Shown here: one piece after another, positions 52,835 to 62,741 of the stretch | How the letters are laid out: each line of letters opens with the position of its first letter | Position numbering within the stretch: position 1 is the stretch's first letter | From: Saccharicrinis sp050296935 | Lineage (GTDB): Bacteria; Bacteroidota; Bacteroidia; Bacteroidales; Marinilabiliaceae | Assembly (NCBI GenBank): GCA_050296935.1 | Contig: JBNKRV010000130.1 | Coordinates: 1-64,000, forward strand | Length of the DNA: 64,000 nt | Direction of reading: 5' to 3' | Translations under genes and position numbers: made by a program | Notes under the pieces: generated by a model | What the model saw: the letters and a program-made list of their open reading frames with translations, nothing else | The model's database searches: none | Told to the model about the DNA's origin: nothing

Positions 52835-53854
52835 TTATTCTATAACTGTTGTCCATCCATGTACATCAGGTTCCTCACCATATTGAATCCCTCTTAGCTT
52901 ACGATAGAGCTTTTCGCTGATGGGACCCGGAACACCAGGCTCTCCATAGTAAAATGATTTTTCTTGCTCTACATCATCTATTTGACCTACGGGACTGATT
53001 ACCGCAGCTGTTCCACATGCCCCAGCTTCTTCAAACGTAGCTAATTCAGCAAATTCTACCTGGCGACGCTCCACGTTCATACCCATATCTTTTGCCAATT
53101 GAATCAGACTCATATTGGTGATACTTGGCAAAATTGAATTGGATAGCGGAGTTATGTAGGTGTTATCCTTAATACCAAAGAAGTTAGCTGGACCACACTC
53201 GTCAATATATTTTTTCTCACGGCTATCTAAATATAATACGGCAGAATAACCCCCTTCGTGAGCTAACTTACCAGCTACCATACTAGCCGCATAATTACCC
53301 CCGACTTTTAAGTTCCCTGTGCCTTGTGGTGCAGCTCTATCAAATTTTCGATTAATCATTAGTTTTGTAGGCTTAAATCCTTCCTTAAAGTATGGTCCGA
53401 CAGGAGTAACAAATACCATAAAAATATATTCGTCAGAAGGAGATACTCCAACTTTTGGTCCCGAACCAATTAATAGAGGTCTGATATACAAAGAAGCACC
53501 AGACTCGTAGGGAGGTACATAATCCATATTGAGCTCAACGGCACGGATGGCAGCTTTTGTGAATAATTCTGTCGGAACTTGTTGCATTAGGATTCCATCT
53601 GCGGAATTTTGGAGTCTTTTTGCATTTTCTTCCATTCTGAAAACACGGACTTTTCCGTCTTTACCTCTGAATGCTTTTAATCCTTCAAAGGCTTGTTGAC
53701 CATAATGAACACAAGTAGCTGCAATGTGAACAGTAAGTTCTTCAGAAGTTGACTCTTCCAATTCACTCCATTTGCCGTCTTTAAAATAACTACGTACGTT
53801 ATAATCGGTTTTGATATAACTGAACGATAAATTTGCCCAATCGATTTTGCTCAT
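52835..53854 (-). CDS. ilvE: Branched-chain amino acid aminotransferase
   Basis: A PLP class IV aminotransferase (339 residues) that makes valine, leucine and isoleucine from their keto acids. Seen: FEGLKAFRGKDGKVRVFRM, PPYESGASLYIRPLLIGSG, and the PLP-binding Lys183 in NLKVGGNYAASMVAGKLA. The KYIDECGPANFFGIKDNTY and GACGTAAVISPVGQI segments match the eukaryotic-like long BCAT form. The gene is monocistronic, with its own terminator. Confidence 0.95.
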   Translation of the reverse strand: MSKIDWANLSFSYIKTDYNVRSYFKDGKWSELEESTSEELTVHIAATCVHYGQQAFEGLKAFRGKDGKVRVFRMEENAKRLQNSADGILMQQVPTELFTKAAIRAVELNMDYVPPYESGASLYIRPLLIGSGPKVGVSPSDEYIFMVFVTPVGPYFKEGFKPTKLMINRKFDRAAPQGTGNLKVGGNYAASMVAGKLAHEGGYSAVLYLDSREKKYIDECGPANFFGIKDNTYITPLSNSILPSITNMSLIQLAKDMGMNVERRQVEFAELATFEEAGACGTAAVISPVGQIDDVEQEKSFYYGEPGVPGPISEKLYRKLRGIQYGEEPDVHGWTTVIE

Positions 53855-54024
53855 GGAAAAATGATTAAAAAATGAACTAATATTTCTTTTACCGTCATAA
53901 AACTATAACAATTAAATGAATAAACACATGGCAGATGATAACTTTGGCAAGAAAACACCCTTAAAGATGCATGTTAATGTGAACATTTACACTCTGTTAT
54001 ATTGATTATTAAATATTGTAAAAA

Positions 54025-54047
54025 AGCCGCACCATATTGGTGCGGCT
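54025..54047 (-). terminator. Terminator after typA
   Basis: Exact 10-bp arms agccgcacca and tggtgcggct with a T run on the minus strand. Confidence 0.85.
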
Positions 54048-54099
54048 CAGCTGCTAACTCGAAAAACAGCAAAATAATAAATAACCTTTGCAGAATTAT

Positions 54100-55899
54100 T
54101 TATTGCTTTGCACTACGTTTCCGTTCATGTTCTTCAAGAAATATTTTACGAATACGAATAGCAGTAGGTGTAACTTCTACGTATTCGTCACCTTGAATAT
54201 ACTCTAGAGCCTCTTCTAATGAAAATAGAATTGGAGGTGCCAATTTTACTTTATCATCAGATCCCGAGGTACGCATATTTGTTAGTTTCTTGGTTTTGGT
54301 AATATTGATGGTTAAATCTCCATCACGATTATTTTCACCGATTACCTGACCTTTATAAATCTTTTCTTGTGGAGATACAAAAAACTTACCCCTATCTTGT
54401 AATTTATCTAAAGCATATGGAATGGCTGCTCCATCCTCCATCGAAATTAGCGAACCATTTAAACGCTTGTTGATTTCACCTTTATAAGGTTGAAACTCTA
54501 CAAAACGGTGTGCCATAATGGCTTCACCTGCAGTTGCTGTTAACATGGCATTACGCAAACCAATGATTCCGCGTGATGGTATGTGAAATTCGATCACTAC
54601 CCTATCACCTTTACGCTCCATACTCAGCATATCACCTTTACGCTGACTTACCATCTCAATAGCTTTACCTGAAAACTCATCAGGCAGGTCGATAGTTAAT
54701 TCTTCTACCGGTTCGTGCTTAATGGCAGCAATTTCTTTGATGATTACACGAGGTTGACCAACTTGTAATTCATATCCTTCGCGTCGCATTGTTTCAATTA
54801 ACACAGACAAATGAAGTACCCCGCGACCGAAAACATTCCAGGCATCTGCTGAGTTTGTATCTTCAACGCGAAGAGCCAGGTTTTTCTCTAATTCTGCATC
54901 CAATCGGTCTTTAATATGGCGTGAAGTTACAAATTTACCATCCTGACCAAAAAATGGTGAGTTATTAATGGTAAACAACATACTCATCGTAGGTTCATCA
55001 ATCGAAATAGGATCCAGTGCTTCTGGATTTTCAACATCTGCAACAGTATCACCAATATCAAAACCTTCCAGACCAATTAAAGCACAAAGTTCGCCACATC
55101 TCACTTCATTTACTTTAATCCTTCCTAAACCATCAAATATATTTATTTCTTTAATCTTTGTTTTGGTAACTGAGCCATCACGACTCACTAAAGCCACCTG
55201 TTGGTTTGTTTTTAATTCTCCACGTTGTACCCTTCCAATAGCAATTCGGCCAGTGTATGGTGAGTGATCTAAGGAAGTGATTAACATCTGTGGAGTTCCT
55301 TCAACAAATTCTGGTGCCGGAATGTTTTCAATTACAGCATCAAACACAGCAGAAATATCCTCTGTCTGCTCTTTCCAGTCAGTACTCATCCAACCATTTT
55401 TAGCAGAACCATATATAGTTACAAAGTCCAGCTGATCTTCGTTGGCTTCCAGGTTGAACATTAAGTCAAAAACGGCTTCTTGTACTTCTTCCGGACGACA
55501 ATTAGGCTTATCTACTTTATTGATAACCACAATAGGCTTTAACCCCAAAGCTAATGCTTTTTGCAGAACAAATCTGGTTTGAGGCATAGGTCCTTCAAAT
55601 GCATCAACCAAGAGCAAAACACCATCTGCCATATTTAATACACGTTCCACTTCTCCACCGAAATCGGAGTGACCCGGAGTATCGATAATGTTGATTTTTG
55701 TATTATTGTACATCACCGAAACATTTTTCGACAAAATGGTAATTCCACGTTCCCTTTCCAGGTCGTTGTTATCCATTATTAAGTCACCAACTTCCTGGTG
55801 CTCCTTAAATAGCTTACCTGCCAATAACATCTTGTCAACCAAAGTAGTTTTTCCATGGTCAACGTGAGCTATGATTGCAATATTTCTTATATCCTGCAT
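54100..55899 (-). CDS. typA: Ribosome-associated GTPase TypA/BipA
   Basis: TypA is a translational GTPase related to EF-G that helps 50S assembly and stress adaptation. The 599-residue product begins MQDIRNIAIIAHVDHGKTTL (G1), with RERGITILSKNVS (switch I), DTPGHSDFGGEVERVL (G3) and VVINKVDKP (G4). The C-terminal TypA-specific part has PSRGIIGLRNAMLTATAGEA and TNMRTSGSDDKVKLAPP. I chose the ATG at 55899 rather than 55923, because the family starts at this Met. Length is normal. Confidence 0.95.
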   Translation of the reverse strand: MQDIRNIAIIAHVDHGKTTLVDKMLLAGKLFKEHQEVGDLIMDNNDLERERGITILSKNVSVMYNNTKINIIDTPGHSDFGGEVERVLNMADGVLLLVDAFEGPMPQTRFVLQKALALGLKPIVVINKVDKPNCRPEEVQEAVFDLMFNLEANEDQLDFVTIYGSAKNGWMSTDWKEQTEDISAVFDAVIENIPAPEFVEGTPQMLITSLDHSPYTGRIAIGRVQRGELKTNQQVALVSRDGSVTKTKIKEINIFDGLGRIKVNEVRCGELCALIGLEGFDIGDTVADVENPEALDPISIDEPTMSMLFTINNSPFFGQDGKFVTSRHIKDRLDAELEKNLALRVEDTNSADAWNVFGRGVLHLSVLIETMRREGYELQVGQPRVIIKEIAAIKHEPVEELTIDLPDEFSGKAIEMVSQRKGDMLSMERKGDRVVIEFHIPSRGIIGLRNAMLTATAGEAIMAHRFVEFQPYKGEINKRLNGSLISMEDGAAIPYALDKLQDRGKFFVSPQEKIYKGQVIGENNRDGDLTINITKTKKLTNMRTSGSDDKVKLAPPILFSLEEALEYIQGDEYVEVTPTAIRIRKIFLEEHERKRSAKQ

Positions 55900-55923
55900 A
55901 ACATTAAAAAAATGAGGGTGCAA

Positions 55924-56396
55924 AGGTAGTGTTTATTTTGGGTTTTAGATGATGTGAATATTAAAAGAAAATATAAAATGCATAATTTAAGAGTTTTTAA
56001 CCAAAAAACATCGAATTTATTGAAATATAAGTAATTGTAAACAGCTTTGCAGGATTGTGGCTTACATCAATATTTCAATGATATCAGCACTATAATTTCA
56101 TGAAATTAGTTTCATCTATTTAGTGTCTGTCCATAAAGTCGGGTGTTTTTGAGTTTTTGATCCAATAATTATCTAAAAAAACTATTTTGGCAGTGTTGTT
56201 GCGCAATATGTACGTGGCGGAGCAACTGGCTATTAATGCAAATGCACTCAAGCTTGATGATCTGTATTTTGAATTGGGAGAATTTTAATACATTCAATCA
56301 ACACCAAACGATTTTACTGTTATACGCACATATATTTTATGTGATTTTTCGTATAGAATATTTAATATCTTTCTGAATATTAAGGTGAAATACTGT
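55924..56396. other. Intergenic region with an insertion-sequence relic
   Basis: No intact gene. A short frame (56175-56287) encodes LLRNMYVAEQLAINANALK and stops after DDLYFELGEF; together with the end-like stretch gtctgtccataaagtcggg near 56125 it looks like the remains of a transposable element. The assignment is weak. Confidence 0.4.
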
Positions 56397-56468
56397 ATAT
56401 ACTAAAAATGATCTGGTGTTATATACTAAATATGATACGTATTTATTTACTAAAAATAATACAGAATT
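56397..56468 (+). repeat. Three 24-bp direct repeats upstream of the Fic gene
   Basis: Units start at 56397, 56421 and 56445 with the core atatactaaaaatgat / atatactaaatatgat / atttactaaaaataat. The exact 24-base period and position 14 bases before the gene start suggest operator sites on one or two DNA faces, probably bound by the winged-helix head of the product. Confidence 0.75.
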
Positions 56469-56481
56469 TAGAGGTTATATT

Positions 56482-57467
56482 ATGGCGACACCACAGGAAA
56501 AATTGGTAAAAGCACTTGAAGAATTACAAAAACATCAGAATAATTCTGATGTGGCTATTATTAGTGCTTCTCAATTATCAGCTAATCAGAAAAAATTGTT
56601 AAAGGCTAACGGCTTTATAAAAGAAGTCATCAAGGGATGGTATATATCGACGCGTCCTGATGAACGAGATGGTGATACAACATCTTGGTATATGTCTTTT
56701 TGGAGCTTTGTTTCAACATATGTTAATTCCCGTTTCGGTACCGACTGGTGTTTGTCTCCCGAACAGTCATTACTATTGCACAGTGGTAATACCGTTATTC
56801 CTACTCAGCTTCTGGTACGTTCCCCAAAGGCAAATAACAATATTGTACAGTTGCTTCATGGTACTTCAATTCTTGATAACAAGCTGAATATTATTGAAGA
56901 AGCATCACGGATAAAAAAATGCGTGATGCATTAGCCGCAAGAGGATATTATCTGACTTTTCAGACTGTTAAGGAAAGCATACGTAACATTCTTGATGGTA
57001 TCAATTCTGGTGAAGTTGCCGATAATGACCATGCAGATTGGTATGTTAAATTATTTACACCAAGTGTTACTGCTGGGATTTTAAAAGCAAGTAACCTTGC
57101 AGGTTATAGAAATGCTCAGGTTTATATAAAAGGTTCAATGCATACCCCATTAAATCCAGATGCTGTAAGAGATGCCATGCCAGTTCTTTTTGACCTGTTA
57201 AAAGAAGAAACAGAAGCAAGCGTTAGAGCTGTTCTTGGGCATTTCATATTTGTATATATTCATCCATATATGGATGGTAATGGACGTATCGGACGATTTT
57301 TATTCAATGTCATGTTAGCATCTGGAGGTTACTCGTGGACTGTGATACCGCATGCTAAACGTGATTCTTATATGGAAGCATTGGAACAGGCAAGTGTTAA
57401 TAGTGATATAAATGCTTTTGCTAAGTTCCTGGGTGAGCTGGTTGAAGAGAGCTCAAAGGATAAGTGA
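56482..57467 (+). pseudogene. Fic-domain gene with frameshift and internal deletion
   Basis: The first frame (56482-56934) encodes the winged-helix head MATPQEKLVKALEELQKHQ... with FIKEVIKGWYISTRP and LLHGTSILDNKLN, then ends soon after. The second (56919-57467) encodes the Fic core with HPYMDGNGRIGR, the AMPylation motif with its catalytic His, and ends in FLGELVEESSKDK. One base missing in an A run at 56912-56918 would rejoin the frames (…RIKK-MRDALAARG). Compared with the family, roughly 200 residues, including the inhibitory helix with (S/T)xxxE(G/N), appear to be missing between head and core. The core alone may still fold. Confidence 0.75.
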
Positions 57468-57611
57468 TAGTCTTTAAATATTCAAATGCATCTTAATAGC
57501 ATTTGCATATATTGGATGATTCGTTATTGACATAACGCTCTCTGAATTAAAATTCTCTACAAGAAAGATCATTTAACTGTTTAATTCAATCGGAAAGTAT
57601 ACCAGTGTTTC
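57468..57611. other. Short intergenic spacer
   Basis: No gene or repeat is recognised between the Fic gene end and the MITE-like element. Confidence 0.5.
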
Positions 57612-57885
57612 TATTTAACCTGAGTTCGATTAAAATTAGCGAACTCAAATTTCAGTATATGATCGATTTACAATATAAATTTTTGAGACATAACGAGCTA
57701 TGGTGATAAAATTCAGAGTCGTAAATCGATTATTTACTGAAAAGCTATGAATGTCACTTATAAATACCGATTTTCTGCGTCATATTTGCTTACCATAGCC
57801 CGCTATGTTTTCGCAAACATTCCTTGAAACTCAATATTTATAAGCGATTTGAGCCATTAATTTTATATCGAACTCAGGTTATTTA
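57612..57885. mobile_element. MITE-like element with 13-bp inverted ends and TATTTA duplication
   Basis: acctgagttcgat at 57618-57630 and its inverse atcgaactcaggt at 57867-57879 are exact 13-bp inverted repeats. They are directly flanked on both sides by tattta (57612-57617 and 57880-57885), a 6-bp target duplication. The 262-bp unit has no coding frame. Internal complementary stretches (agctatggt / accatagc; atcgatttac / gtaaatcgat) suggest it folds back on itself. The transposase that could move it is not in this window. Confidence 0.75.
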
Positions 57886-58422
57886 AAGGTCGTGAGAATC
57901 TTAAGATCTGTTATACCGTGTTCCATAAAATTAGGGGCTGGCGATTTAGTTTTAGCCCGTACTGGTTCTCTGGTATAGTTTTTAAACCTTCATCCATATA
58001 TTTTTTAACCAACGAATGAGTGTTGAATAGCCAGTGCATAAATGAAATGCCAGGTCTTCTTGTTTTCTTCGGAAGTTTCCTTCTTTAAAGAGTTTCAGGG
58101 CTTTTGCTCTTAGTTATATCCGGGAGTCTTTTGTTTTGTGCTAACCATAACGAAGTTTACTCACTGCTCCCTTTATTGTTACCCCGAATGTATATGACAT
58201 GTGTTAAAGATGATAATTATAACGGTCATGTTATAGTTAAATCTGCATAATATAATTAAAAACATGTATTTACAGCAATCATACCACCATTATTTATTAA
58301 CACATATCATTAGTTATCAACATCTTGATATTGCAGAATTCGAAAATCAGCAGAATATAATTGGTTGTATACATGTTTAATTACTAGGTTATTAGTATAT
58401 TAGAGGAAAAGCTTGCAGAAAT
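57886..58422. other. Intergenic region with a possible coding relic
   Basis: On the minus strand, 58110-57985 encodes ALKLFKEGNFRRKQEDLAFH and a helix-turn-helix-like continuation, broken by stops. This may be the remains of a transposase or regulator. Otherwise nothing is recognised. Confidence 0.35.
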
Positions 58423-59642
58423 ATGAAAGTAAAATCGCCTAACCAAAATCGAGGAAATTTATTTATCCCGATTCTAAAAGAGTTAATCAATCCAAATTAC
58501 AAACTTGTTGTTTTGGCACAACGAATAAACCGGCAATGCTTTGAAGATGAAATTAATTCTTTATACTCATATACAAGTCAACAAAGGATTCCTATTCGAA
58601 TTATGGTAGTTTTATTGCTGCTTGAACGAATCAGTAATTTGGGCGATGAAACGGTAATGGAACAATGGGTTCAGAATCCCTGTTTTCAATATTTCTGTGG
58701 GGCAGTTGAGTTTCAATGGGGAGTTCCGTGTGATCCATCTGATAGGGTGCATTTTCGAAAGCGTATTGGAGGACAGGGTGCAGGAAAGATTTCTGAAATG
58801 TTGATTGACACATGGAAAGATGAGGTTAAAAAGCCTGATGACGTGTTAATAGATACTGCAGCTCAAAAGAAGAATATTACCTACCCTGCAGATAGCAAGC
58901 TATTTATAAGAGTGGTCAATATCTGTAATGAGATAGTCAATAAGGAAGAAGTCGAACAACGGCAGACTTATCAAAAAACAATGAAGAGTAATGTATTGTT
59001 AAAACAATATATTACTCTTCATCCCGAACAAAATAAGGAGGTAGGTGCGGCTTTGTGTAAATTAAGTACTATAACCGGCAGGTTAGTACAAGTATCAGAA
59101 CGAAAATTAGAGAAAGAAGCACTTGGAACATATAAAGATCTTCTGGAAAATTGCCACAAGATTATTGAGCAAAAGAAAAGTGACAATAATAAAATCAATA
59201 GTTTGCATGAGCCTGCCACGACATGTGTTACCAAAGGCAAGGTGCACAAGAAATCCGGATCTGGTTTAAAAGTTTCTTTTGCTTCAGGTATAAATAGTAT
59301 TGTTGAAATAAAGAATTTCAACGGCACCCCTAATGATACATCTATGCTAGAACCAACACTTGAAGGTGTTGAAAAGGTGAGCAAAATGAAATTCAAGAAT
59401 ACTATAGTTGGCAGAAGCTATAAAGGGAAAGAATTGGTTTGTGATACTATGATTGTCACCCCCAGGGCGCCTCCTCTAAGTAGCCTTACAGCAAAGAATA
59501 CAATGCAAAAAAATGTAAAGCAAAAGCAGTAAAGGAACTGGTAATAGGACATACTGAACATAGGTGATGTCTGATTAGAAATTACCTGAAAGGGAATGTT
59601 GGTAATGCAATTAATGCAAATTTGGCCACAACTGGGTATGAT
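58423..59642 (+). pseudogene. Decayed IS5/IS1182-like DDE transposase
   Basis: The frame from 58423 encodes PNYKLVVLAQRINRQCFEDE, then DETVMEQWVQNPCFQYFCG, VHFRKRIGGQGAGKISEMLI and DVLIDTAAQKKNITYPADSK, all typical of IS5-group (IS1182-like) transposases. It shifts frame near 59500 and meets a stop. The family's usual C-terminus can still be read in another frame (VKELVIGHTEHR, then RNYLKGNVGNAINANLATTGY). The first frame ends at 59532 (369 residues). The element is inactive; inverted ends were not found. Confidence 0.8.
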
Positions 59643-60053
59643 ACCAATATTCCAATGATATTAGCGTTATAATTTCATTCTGTTAAATTTATACTACGTT
59701 ACAAAATATCGACGTAACTAAGGCTATGTCTCCATTTATTTCATGATTATTGCTTCACCCGGCATAGTTCAGGTAAGTTTGGCTCTGCTCTCATTTATCG
59801 CAATAATCTGAGTCTTGTATAAGCTTAATGTCTTTAAAATTGTTTAACGCTAACCTCAAAGTGAAATTGGTTTAATTTCAAAGGATTACTTCGGTAAATC
59901 AAAGAAGAGATTCTTTGTCTGAAAATCTTACTGGAAATATATCTTAATACCAAAAGAATATCTTCAGTAGATTTTAGTTCGCAAGGATTAACTAATTATT
60001 CGATTTATCCAGATATTTTAAGTCTGATCGTTTTAAAATCAAAAATTAAGAAT
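59643..60053. other. Intergenic region before the first MCP gene
   Basis: About 400 bases with no gene. The last 35 bases (ttaaaatcaaaaattaag...) match the leader of the second MCP gene, so the duplication extends into the leader. Confidence 0.5.
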
Positions 60054-62033
60054 ATGAAGTTCTCAGTAAGACTATTCGTCTTTTTTCTGGCGTTAGGAAT
60101 CAGTACCATAACCATATTAGCCATCATTTCTTTCAGTGTATCTAAACATTCACTGATCAGTCGTACCTACGACCAGCTAACATCAATTAAAAAATTAAAG
60201 AAGACCCAGATTGAATCCTTTTTTGATAGCAGATACAGGGATATCAAGGTATATTCTAATAATACAGCTGTGCAAATGGCATGTCATCGTTTTATTGAAG
60301 CTTTTAATGAAGGTGGATTAAATGGTGAAGCATACCTGAAATGGAAAGATATGCATGGCAATAAGTTAAAGACATATGTTGAGGAATACGGATACTACGA
60401 TTTATTTTTTATTTCTCCACAAGGAGATATTGTTTATACCGTTGCAGAAGAAAGTGACTTGGGTCAGAATTTAATTACTGGTAAATTATCTGAAACCAAT
60501 CTGGCAGAAGCCTTTCAGAATGGGAAAGATGGTTTTACACTCATAGATTTTAAGTGGTATGATGTTTCCAATGAACCTGCCGGTTTTATTGCAGGTCCTA
60601 TCCATGATGACAATGGTGAACTGGTTGGAGTTTTAGCCTATCAGATATCCCTGAATGCCATTAATAATATAATGCAGGAAAGATCGGGACTTGGAGAAAG
60701 CGGGGAAACATACCTGGTGGGTGAGGATTATTTGTTAAGGAGCGACTCAAGGTTTTCAAAGGAATCAACAGTACTGAAATTAAAAGTAGAAACCGAGGGA
60801 GTTAAGCAAGCATTTAATGATGTGGATGGTATTCAGATTATTGATGATTACAGAGGGATACCTGTATTAAGTTCTTTCGATAAAGTACATATTAAAGGGC
60901 TTGACTGGGTCATTCTTTCCGAAATGGATGTAGCAGAGGTGATGATACCCGTACTAAGATTGAAATACATTATTTTAGGGGCTTCTGTTTTTTTAATCAT
61001 GTTGACTTTGTTTATTGCTTTCCGGGTAAGGAAGGAGATCCGGATAAAATTAGGAGAAGAGCCGGATGAGATTGCCAGAATAGCAGAAGAGATTGCCGGA
61101 GGAAACCTGAATGTTCATTTTGTAGATACGGGAAAACAACAAGGTGTATATTTTTCTATGATGAAGATGGCTGAGAAGTTAAAACATATCGTTGGTCATG
61201 TAATAGATGGAAGCAATATTATTACTTCTGCCAGTCAGATGTTAAATACTACATCGCAGGAAATGAGCCAGGGAGCCAACGAACAAGCTTCCTCTTTGGA
61301 AGAAATATCTGCTACCATGGAAGAAATGGCGAGTAATATTCAGCAAAATTCGGATAATGCCCGGCAAACAGAAGTTGTTTCGAATCTGGCACTCAAGGAT
61401 ATTAACGAGGTAAGGGAAAAAGCAGAACAGGCTTCTATCGCTAATCATGAAATTGGAGAAAAAATTAAAGTGATTAATGATATTGCAGTCCAGACAAATA
61501 TACTAGCCTTAAATGCCTCGGTTGAGGCAGCCAGAGCAGGAGAACACGGTAAGGGATTTGCGGTTGTAGCCACCGAGGTGCGTAAACTGGCGGAACAAAG
61601 TAAACTGGCCTCTGAACAAATAGTGAATGGAGTTCAGGATAGTATCAGGTCTAATGAAGAAACAGCGGCACTTTTATTAAAAACCATACCTGGCATTGAA
61701 AAAACGGCACAACTTGTGAGTGAGATTAATGCGGCAAGTGTGGAACAAAAAAGTGGTGCAGAACAGGTCAATGAGGCTATTCAGCAAGTGAACCATGTAA
61801 CCCAGCAAAATACAGCATCGTCGGAAGAGCTGGCATCCAATGCCGGGGAATTGGCCAGCCAGTCGGTAAAGCTTTCTGAATTAATGTTGTTTTTTAAATT
61901 AGACAAGTCACAAAATCAAACGCAGGCTCCTCTCAATAAGGATATCAGCAAAAGAAAGAATGATAGATTACAAAAACAACAAATGGTGTCTCAAAAACAA
62001 ACGACAAAAGCTCCTGTTATTGTGGATCTGTGA
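60054..62033 (+). CDS. Methyl-accepting chemotaxis protein, dCache type
   Basis: A 659-residue inner-membrane chemoreceptor. TM1 is about residues 8-29; a periplasmic dCache sensor follows (DLFFISPQGDIVYTVAEESD, GLGESGETYLVGEDYLLRSD), then TM2 (about 303-323), a HAMP domain (IRIKLGEEPDEIARIAEEIA), and a signalling domain with the hairpin tip IAVQTNILALNASVEAARAG that contacts CheA/CheW. It signals to chemotaxis or gliding control; no che genes are visible here. A tandem near-copy follows after 708 bases. Confidence 0.93.
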   Translation: MKFSVRLFVFFLALGISTITILAIISFSVSKHSLISRTYDQLTSIKKLKKTQIESFFDSRYRDIKVYSNNTAVQMACHRFIEAFNEGGLNGEAYLKWKDMHGNKLKTYVEEYGYYDLFFISPQGDIVYTVAEESDLGQNLITGKLSETNLAEAFQNGKDGFTLIDFKWYDVSNEPAGFIAGPIHDDNGELVGVLAYQISLNAINNIMQERSGLGESGETYLVGEDYLLRSDSRFSKESTVLKLKVETEGVKQAFNDVDGIQIIDDYRGIPVLSSFDKVHIKGLDWVILSEMDVAEVMIPVLRLKYIILGASVFLIMLTLFIAFRVRKEIRIKLGEEPDEIARIAEEIAGGNLNVHFVDTGKQQGVYFSMMKMAEKLKHIVGHVIDGSNIITSASQMLNTTSQEMSQGANEQASSLEEISATMEEMASNIQQNSDNARQTEVVSNLALKDINEVREKAEQASIANHEIGEKIKVINDIAVQTNILALNASVEAARAGEHGKGFAVVATEVRKLAEQSKLASEQIVNGVQDSIRSNEETAALLLKTIPGIEKTAQLVSEINAASVEQKSGAEQVNEAIQQVNHVTQQNTASSEELASNAGELASQSVKLSELMLFFKLDKSQNQTQAPLNKDISKRKNDRLQKQQMVSQKQTTKAPVIVDL

Positions 62034-62741
62034 TATAAGAGTGTTCGGAAGAGTATTTTACTCCAAAAGAACGAAATTCTGGAGAGAGAGAATAAAAAAC
62101 TAAATTTTTAGGGTGGTTATGAGCAAAAAAAGAGATTTTGTTTATAACTACCTGTTATATTGATGTATAACAATAACTTGCTGGAATTATTTCTGTTCCG
62201 GATTGTTTTTATGATCCCGGGTAAAAAGTAAAATTCAATTTCTGAACAACTAAGTGCGGTCAACCTTGATTTTTTTCGGCGAATTTAGTATGCTGAATTC
62301 GCATGCCATAGTAAATCTTCCGAATACTCTTATTCTGTGATCCGTGCAATTACCTCCATACAAATCTAATGTTATGTTATACAACATAGAAAATCTGTTT
62401 TGTTGCTATTGTGTCAGGATTTATAATCGGGTTCTAAGAATAGGACACCATTTGTTGATTCTGCAAAATACTTAGATTGATTATTGCCTTAAAAATAAGT
62501 GTATTAGATCCTGTTTGTAATGAATACATTCCGGCTTAATGCCGGAATGCAATTCCTCCTTAATAGGTTTCGGAACGATCCTCTATATGCAAACTGATAA
62601 TCAGAACTGTGATACTTAATTAATATTTTAAATATTCAAATGGTAACCTTTTTTAGTAAAATTCGGTATATCGACATAATTGTTCGAATAATCTATAAAT
62701 TGTAAAACTCAGTAATTTAAAATCAATAATTAAGGAAGTAT
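62034..62741. other. Spacer between two MCP genes
   Basis: About 700 bases without a coding frame. The last part (ttaaaatcaataattaagg) repeats the leader of the first MCP gene. A stretch near 62530-62552 (taatgccggaatgcaattcct) resembles one near 22280 (taagccggaatacaattcct), a possible dispersed repeat. Confidence 0.5.

Noticed and set aside
56397..56468. Plasmid replication iterons
   Set aside because: Three repeats with no initiator gene nearby and placed right before a winged-helix/Fic gene; operator sites are more likely.
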